DNA of 64,000 nucleotides from JBEKHT01 sp049516595 (GTDB lineage: Bacteria > Chloroflexota > Anaerolineae > Anaerolineales > RBG-16-64-43). Position numbers and translations under genes: made by a program. Below are positions 59,281 to 64,000 of the stretch, piece after piece. The first letter of the stretch is position 1, and the number at the start of each line of letters is the position of its first letter. Under the pieces are notes generated by a model. That model ran no database searches and had not been told where the DNA came from. It saw only the letters and a program-made list of their open reading frames with translations. The DNA lies in NCBI GenBank assembly GCA_049516595.1, contig JBEKSY010000013.1:1-64000 (forward strand), read 5' to 3'.

Positions 59281-60108
59281 TCAGACGCGGGTGGTCCACG
59301 CTGCTGACCGGTACTTGTCCTCGGTCAGTAGGGTCGCCCTTGATAGCTCCTCCGGGGTCAAGCCCCCTTCAACCCAGGCAAGGGAAAGCGCCTCCGCAAA
59401 GCCTTGGGCGAGAGCGTTTGCCGCCGCCTCCCATGAAATCTCTTTCCCCAAGGCTTCTGCCAGAGAGACGGCCCTTTGGCGCACCCGAGCCATGGCGGTC
59501 TCACGATCCTGTTCATCGATCCGCATGCCCAAGATGATGCGACCGAGATCCCCTTGCAGCGGAAGGGAGCCGTGTTGCAGCACCGCTCCCATTCTGCGGA
59601 GCTGAGCGCTGCCAACGAGCTTGCGCCCCTTTATGGTGATTTCGTAGTTGGACGGAATCTCAAAGCAGACCCCCCCCCTGGACCCCTCTCGGACCTCAAG
59701 CGCATTGGCTTCCGGTTCGAGGCCGAGAAGCGAGAGCCCTCGAATCAACCCGCGGCTAAGGCTACGGTAACTTTCAAGGATGCTGCCCGTTACCCGCATG
59801 TCGTCCTGCGGAGAGGCGATGGCGTAGGTGAGCTCCTGCGTGTGCAGGATCGCCCTTCCCCCCGTGGGGCGTCTCACGAGATCCCAATCCATTCCGCGCA
59901 GGCCCTCCGCATTTGCATCCGATGCTGGCTGGGCATACCCTAGGGAGAGACAGGCAGGCGTCCAGGCGTAGAGGCGTAGCGTTGGAGCAGAGGTTCCGCG
60001 AGCCACGGAATCCAGGATCGCCTCATCTAGGGCCATGTTCTCGGGGCCCGAGTGCGGAGGGGAGAAAAGCAGACGCCAAGTGGCCGGGGCAATTGGATCG
60101 GATTCCAC
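59281..60108 (-). CDS. Lipoate-protein ligase A/LipM-type octanoyltransferase
   Basis: A 275-residue BPL/LplA-family protein. RRPTGGRAILHTQELTYAI (about residue 79) and CFEIPSNYEITIKGRKLVGSAQ (about residue 147) are diagnostic; the Cys in VCFE may be the acyl-carrying residue of LipM. It would attach octanoyl or lipoyl groups to dehydrogenase E2 subunits or GcvH. The start codon is GTG 60108. There is no lipA or gcvH in the window. LplA or LipM cannot be distinguished. Confidence 0.85.
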   Translation of the reverse strand: MESDPIAPATWRLLFSPPHSGPENMALDEAILDSVARGTSAPTLRLYAWTPACLSLGYAQPASDANAEGLRGMDWDLVRRPTGGRAILHTQELTYAIASPQDDMRVTGSILESYRSLSRGLIRGLSLLGLEPEANALEVREGSRGGVCFEIPSNYEITIKGRKLVGSAQLRRMGAVLQHGSLPLQGDLGRIILGMRIDEQDRETAMARVRQRAVSLAEALGKEISWEAAANALAQGFAEALSLAWVEGGLTPEELSRATLLTEDKYRSAAWTTRV

Positions 60109-60738
60109 CGAGTCTCTTTTCAGGCAGGCTTCATCCGCCGGCGAGAACGGGGGCTTGCCCTGGATTGGACGGGGAGGGTTATTGCGGAATTGACCTGTCG
60201 CGATTCCATGCTAGAGTCGCCTACCGATGACATCTCCCCTAACGAATCTCTCCTCCGTTCAAGCCCACCGGGGGCTTCCCGGGGAGGGGATCGTCGCCCT
60301 GCCGCGCAACTCCTCGTCTGGCTATCGCCTGCTCGCTTCTCGCGGACAGTGTCCAGGCTGAACATGGCCATGAGTCGCACAGCCTGCACAGGGCCGAGTG
60401 CGACGCCTGAGCGCGTTGCTCGGGCCACCCCCGGTGCGGCGCAGGGAGCCAGTGGGGTGTTGACTCGCCTCCCCATTATGCCAGCAGGGGACCCCTTGTG
60501 GCGAATCGGGAGAGGATCTGCCGGGGTTCACCGCTTGGCTGCCCTTGGTCAGGGTAATCCCTCCGCCTTGGCCCGGGACTGGCTTTCCTTGAATCTGCTC
60601 TTCGCCGCACGATCGCAGCCGAGGCGAACTGGAGCGGCCGAATGGTAGCGCAGGGGGAGGGTCTTCGCGTCACTTTTGCAAATGATTCCATAATCCAAGT
60701 CCTAGCGACATGACCCTCTTTCGCAAAGGAGGAATGTG
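60109..60738. other. 630-bp stretch with no gene seen
   Basis: Open frames on both strands have Arg/Pro/Ser/Gly-rich chance composition. No tRNA, terminator or known riboswitch was recognised. Confidence 0.4.
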
Positions 60739-61989
60739 ATGAAGACGAGACTGTCCTTGGCCCTCGGCGCTCTGGTCGCCGCGGCCCTGCCTCTTGCCGG
60801 TTGTGCGCCCCAGATAGCTCCTACCCCGACCGAAGTGAGCGCCCCGATTCCGACCGCGACCCCTCAGCCCACGCTGCAGGGCAAGATCACGCTGTGGCAT
60901 GCCTGGACGGATCCGGAGATCGAGAGCCTGAATGAAGTGATCAAAGGATTTGAGGCGGACTATCCCCAAGTGAGCTTTGAGGTTCTGTATGTTCCCGTGA
61001 ACGACTTGCAAGGCAAATTCGTGACGGCTGCCCCTACAGGCGGCGGGCCGACCATAGTAATTGGGGCGCAGGACTGGGGGGCCCCTTGGTTTGACGCCAA
61101 GCTAATTGCGGATCTGACGGACCTTGTACCCCCCGGTTTACTTAGTTCCCTAAACCCCACCGCGCTGGAAGCGGTCAAGTACCAAGGGGCTCTGATCGGC
61201 CTTCCGGAGACCATCAAGGGTGTCTTGCTTTTCCGCAACAAGAGAATCATCAACACCGCACCGGCCAGCTTCGATGAGCTGGTCAAGACGGCAAGAGCTG
61301 CCACCAAAGGTGGGGTGGTTGGCGCGGACCTCGAATATGGGCTGTTCTACTCGGCGGCCAACTTGACCTCGGCGTGCGGCGGCCGGCTCGCCGATAACCA
61401 GGGCAAGCCAGCCTTCAACACCGACGCAGGGGTCTGCTTCCTTCAGTTGCTCACCAAATTCAAGACGGCCGGACCAGTTGAGAACAATACCGACAATGAT
61501 GTCAACGCCTTCAAGGCGGGCAAGGCCGGCATTATCATCGACGGCTCCTGGAACACCTCCGCCTTGGCCCAAGCCGTGGGCACGACCAACCTGGCCATCG
61601 ACCCGTGGCCTAGCTACGGATCGGGCAAGCTGTCAGGGTACCTGCAGACCGAAAACCTCTATTTGAACGCTCAGGCCAGCGGAGATGAGCGGCAAGCGGC
61701 TCTGGCCTTCATGCAGTACTTCCTTTCGCCCGAGTCCCAGAGACTCCTGGCGGATCCGACGAAGGCAGGTCACGTGCCCTCGGTAGCCGGGGTAGATATT
61801 GCGGATCCGCTAATGCAACAGGAGGTCGCAGCCTTTGCAACCAGCGTAATCTACCCGGCGCAGATCTGGACCGATTACGCCGATCCGCTCAACAACGCGA
61901 TCAAGAAAGTCGTGACAGCGAATGCAGATCCCCGGGCTGCCCTCAAGGAAGCGGAAGACGCGGTGAACCGGAAGATCGCAGGCGGCTAA
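60739..61989 (+). CDS. Sugar ABC transporter substrate-binding lipoprotein
   Basis: A 416-residue family-1 (CUT1-type) solute-binding protein. Signal peptide ends in a lipobox LPLAGC (Cys at about residue 22), followed by a Pro/Thr-rich linker. The binding domains show ITLWHAWTDPEIESLNEVI and AFKAGKAGIIIDGSWNTSAL, typical of maltose/sugar receptors. AGGAGG is 6 bases upstream of ATG 60739. No permease or ATPase genes follow within the window, so the transporter partner is elsewhere or off-window. Confidence 0.93.
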   Translation: MKTRLSLALGALVAAALPLAGCAPQIAPTPTEVSAPIPTATPQPTLQGKITLWHAWTDPEIESLNEVIKGFEADYPQVSFEVLYVPVNDLQGKFVTAAPTGGGPTIVIGAQDWGAPWFDAKLIADLTDLVPPGLLSSLNPTALEAVKYQGALIGLPETIKGVLLFRNKRIINTAPASFDELVKTARAATKGGVVGADLEYGLFYSAANLTSACGGRLADNQGKPAFNTDAGVCFLQLLTKFKTAGPVENNTDNDVNAFKAGKAGIIIDGSWNTSALAQAVGTTNLAIDPWPSYGSGKLSGYLQTENLYLNAQASGDERQAALAFMQYFLSPESQRLLADPTKAGHVPSVAGVDIADPLMQQEVAAFATSVIYPAQIWTDYADPLNNAIKKVVTANADPRAALKEAEDAVNRKIAGG

Positions 61990-62424
61990 ACAAGCTTGCC
62001 CATTCCGGATTCCCGATCTGAAAGTCCAGGTTCGCCGCAGGCCGACTTCTCCTTGGGCCCAGGCGCGGCGGGGGTTTGGCCACCGCTGAACGAGACGTCT
62101 TGCCCGGGCAGTCAGACCCTTGCAAGAGGCTCCCGAACCGGATCCAGAGCCCGATCCGCCCTTGGTTGGACCCTCGGGCCCAGGCGACAACTTCTCGGGG
62201 GATGGCGCTCGAGGCTAGAAGGACCCCCAGGAGCGCGCCTCCTGCTCGTCCTGGTATCTGGCTACAGACGTCAAAGACTCCCACGAATCCGGGCAAGGCA
62301 ACCGAGCCTGGCCTCTCTTCCAGGACACCCCGAGGGCCGGGGGCGGCCCTGGGAGAAGTTTCCTGATCCCCTCTGAACGTGAGGTGATGCGACCAGCCCC
62401 TTTCTTCTGACAGCCGCGATCAGT
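61990..62424. other. 430-bp stretch with no gene seen
   Basis: Lies between the sugar-binding protein (+) and the MFS gene (-). Open frames appear to be chance. Confidence 0.4.
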
Positions 62425-63633
62425 TCAGGCTCTCTGACGTTGGGCGAGGATCAGAACAAGGATTCCGCATCCGGTGAGGACGGCTGAGGTGGGGAAGATC
62501 GCGAGCAGTCCGATTCTTGTGATGACGCTCCCCAGCCCCGGCCCCAACGCTGTGCCCAGGTTGAGCGGGAGATAGGCAAAGGCCATCACCCGTCCACGCC
62601 CTTCGCTCGCGACCGAGCCGGAGAGCACGCTGAAGGAAAGGGCAAAGACTGAGGAAGCCACGCCGTTGAGGGCCGTCCAAGCGACGTCGAAGGAGAGAAA
62701 GCTGCTCGCCAGTCCTGGGATCGGCCAGAGGAACACCTCGACCAATGCGGCATGCAAGAGCACCTTCCAATGGCCCAGGCGATCCGCTGCCGCGCCCAGG
62801 ATGGGGCTAATCAGCAGCGTGAGGAGTGCACCGGCGCCCATCACCACGCCCACCGTGGTGGCCGGATGGCTTCCCCCGCAGAGTCGGGTGACCAACAGGG
62901 GCACATAGGTGAAGGAAAGTTGCCATCCTGCCAAAAGAAGAAAGAGCGCGGGAAACAGGGCCCTCAAGCGAGGGGATCGGCTGATCACCTCCAAGGAGCC
63001 AAGTGCCATGGAGAGGAGGGCTCCCTCGTCTTGGGCTTGGAACCAGTCGCGATAGCCCCGACTCAGCGCCAGAATGACCAGCGCCATCAGCCCGACATCG
63101 ACGGCAAGTAGCGATCGGAATCCCAACGAGTCGACAACGGGCCCTCCCAGGAGAGGCCCGACAAATGCTCCCACGGGCGAAGCGCTGTTCATGATCGAAA
63201 AGGCCAAGCCGACCCTGCCGCTGGGAACGCTTTCCGAGAGGGTGGTCATCATCCGCCCGCTGTTCCCCAGGGAAAGGCTTTGGATAGAACGGGCGATCAC
63301 ATAGATCCAGATATTGCCGGCGAGCAAGGCCAACAAACCGGCGACCAGGTGCGCGAAGAAGGAGCGCACAATGATCGGCTGCCGAGAGTAACGGTCGGCG
63401 AGAGCGCCGCACAGGGGCAGAAAGGGGATGCCCACGGCACCCGCAATCGCCACGCTGGCGCCAACCCAGAACGCCAATTCCTGCTTAGCCACACCCAAGT
63501 GGGGCAGGTAGATCGGCGTGAAAGCATTTAGGTGACCCCAGAACACGGTCTCGAGGAAACCAGCGAAGGTGAAGAGGAAAAGGACCCAGATCCACGAGGC
63601 CCGGAGGTCTTTGCGCCCAGCAACTATTCGCAC
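62425..63633 (-). CDS. Major facilitator superfamily (MFS) transporter
   Basis: A 402-residue polytopic membrane protein with about 12 hydrophobic helices. The MFS loop 2-3 motif appears as GALADRYSRQP (about residue 76) and again, less well, as GAAADRLGHWK (about residue 270). It is most like drug- or sugar-efflux members. The start is GTG 63633; the ribosome site is weak. Substrate unknown. Confidence 0.9.
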   Translation of the reverse strand: MRIVAGRKDLRASWIWVLFLFTFAGFLETVFWGHLNAFTPIYLPHLGVAKQELAFWVGASVAIAGAVGIPFLPLCGALADRYSRQPIIVRSFFAHLVAGLLALLAGNIWIYVIARSIQSLSLGNSGRMMTTLSESVPSGRVGLAFSIMNSASPVGAFVGPLLGGPVVDSLGFRSLLAVDVGLMALVILALSRGYRDWFQAQDEGALLSMALGSLEVISRSPRLRALFPALFLLLAGWQLSFTYVPLLVTRLCGGSHPATTVGVVMGAGALLTLLISPILGAAADRLGHWKVLLHAALVEVFLWPIPGLASSFLSFDVAWTALNGVASSVFALSFSVLSGSVASEGRGRVMAFAYLPLNLGTALGPGLGSVITRIGLLAIFPTSAVLTGCGILVLILAQRQRA

Positions 63634-64000
63634 CTTTCAGCCGATTGACCATCAAGCAATGGGGAGGCCTGAGAGGAAAGCAAAAGGCTCTTGGTTTCAA
63701 GCCGGCCAGGATGCAAAGATCGGCCTCCGGTCCTCGATGACGCCTGGCGATCCTGAGGCCCTTGCCATGCAGACTTGTTCACTCCGCTCCGGGGCAATCC
63801 GGGCCCGCGTGGGTCGCAAATTCTACCCAAGCCGGCATTTGCGGTTGTCGCGCATTGGGAATTCGATTCCGCATTGGGTATAATCAGGATTCCCGGAAGC
63901 CGGCAGCAAGTGAGCCGAAAGTCCAAAACCAACTAACGGCTGCGTTGCGATGACCCTGCGGTTGGCTCTCTGCTTTCACCTTAGCCAGGATCTGAGGGAG
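63634..64000 (+). promoter_or_regulatory. Promoter with a direct-repeat operator near the window end
   Basis: TTGGGA (63855-63860), 18-bp spacer, TATAAT (63879-63884) forms a plus-strand promoter with no gene before the window edge. A direct repeat GCATTGGG occurs at 63852-63859 and 63871-63878, spaced 19 bp (about two helical turns), covering the -35 and ending at the -10. The downstream gene is outside the window. Confidence 0.55.

Noticed and set aside
60052..60648. Plus-strand open frame of 198 codons after the LipM/LplA-like gene
   Set aside because: Arg/Pro/Ala-rich chance composition, no ribosome site, overlaps the start of the minus-strand gene.

Overview
The window is a GC-rich, gene-dense bacterial chromosome segment with no phage, insertion sequence or CRISPR array. 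Gene content and domain architectures point to Chloroflexota (Anaerolineae-like). These include a topoisomerase I with an N-terminal zinc domain, an L31 protein with an alpha-CTD-like tail, a MetRS without the C-terminal dimer domain, a secG gene followed by a peptide-binding protein, and an SOS operon that appears to end in a family-B DNA polymerase. The lineage is an inference from architecture, not from a search.

Layout. 1-1200 is a minus-strand operon (degenerate RecA-like protein, small helical protein, start of a probable DNA polymerase B) behind a perfect 22-bp LexA-type palindrome. 1201-2205 has no convincing gene but contains a promoter. 2206-10637 holds manC-like, topA, a Nudix hydrolase, a membrane protein, greA/dgt and tpx (overlapping divergent promoters), and a NarL-type regulator. 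11453-13586 is a signalling cassette (DUF4388, MglA/Arf-like GTPase, V4R). 13715-18042 is a housekeeping run: rplU-rpmA-rpmE, tdk-hpt, and a CCA-adding-type nucleotidyltransferase. 18162-20041 has a kinase-aldolase pair and tRNA-Glu(CTC). 20732-25189 holds pncC/cinA, metG, the primary sigma factor and a YceD protein.

25435-29082 is a sulfur-carrier cysteine cassette (CysM-like synthase, JAMM protease, ThiS-like carrier, small protein, MoeZ-like activator). It lies behind a sigma70 promoter and a roughly 200-nt highly structured leader, the best candidate here for an undescribed regulatory RNA. 29494-32108 carries an epimerase, 3-methyladenine glycosylase and FabI. 32586-35795 carries a glycosyltransferase/PIG-L deacetylase fusion and an ECF sigma/anti-sigma pair. 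36397-38929 carries thioredoxin reductase, an M50 site-2 protease, and a tRNA-Sec (anticodon UCA) 12 bp upstream of the protease, so the genome probably uses selenocysteine.

39081-52435 is mostly housekeeping and membrane functions: beta-lactamase fold hydrolase, FmdB zinc ribbon, methyltransferase, DedA, acyl-CoA ligase, FtsH, Ser/Thr kinase, lipid kinase, SecG, peptide-binding protein and a cysteine-rich A-type Fe-S carrier. 52890-64000 is more accessory: an apparently inactivated DNA-methylase-like protein, an HExxH protein, a PD-(D/E)XK nuclease-like protein, an XRE-cupin regulator, a LipM/LplA-like protein, an orphan sugar-binding lipoprotein and an MFS transporter, with several gaps of 400-950 bp lacking recognisable genes.
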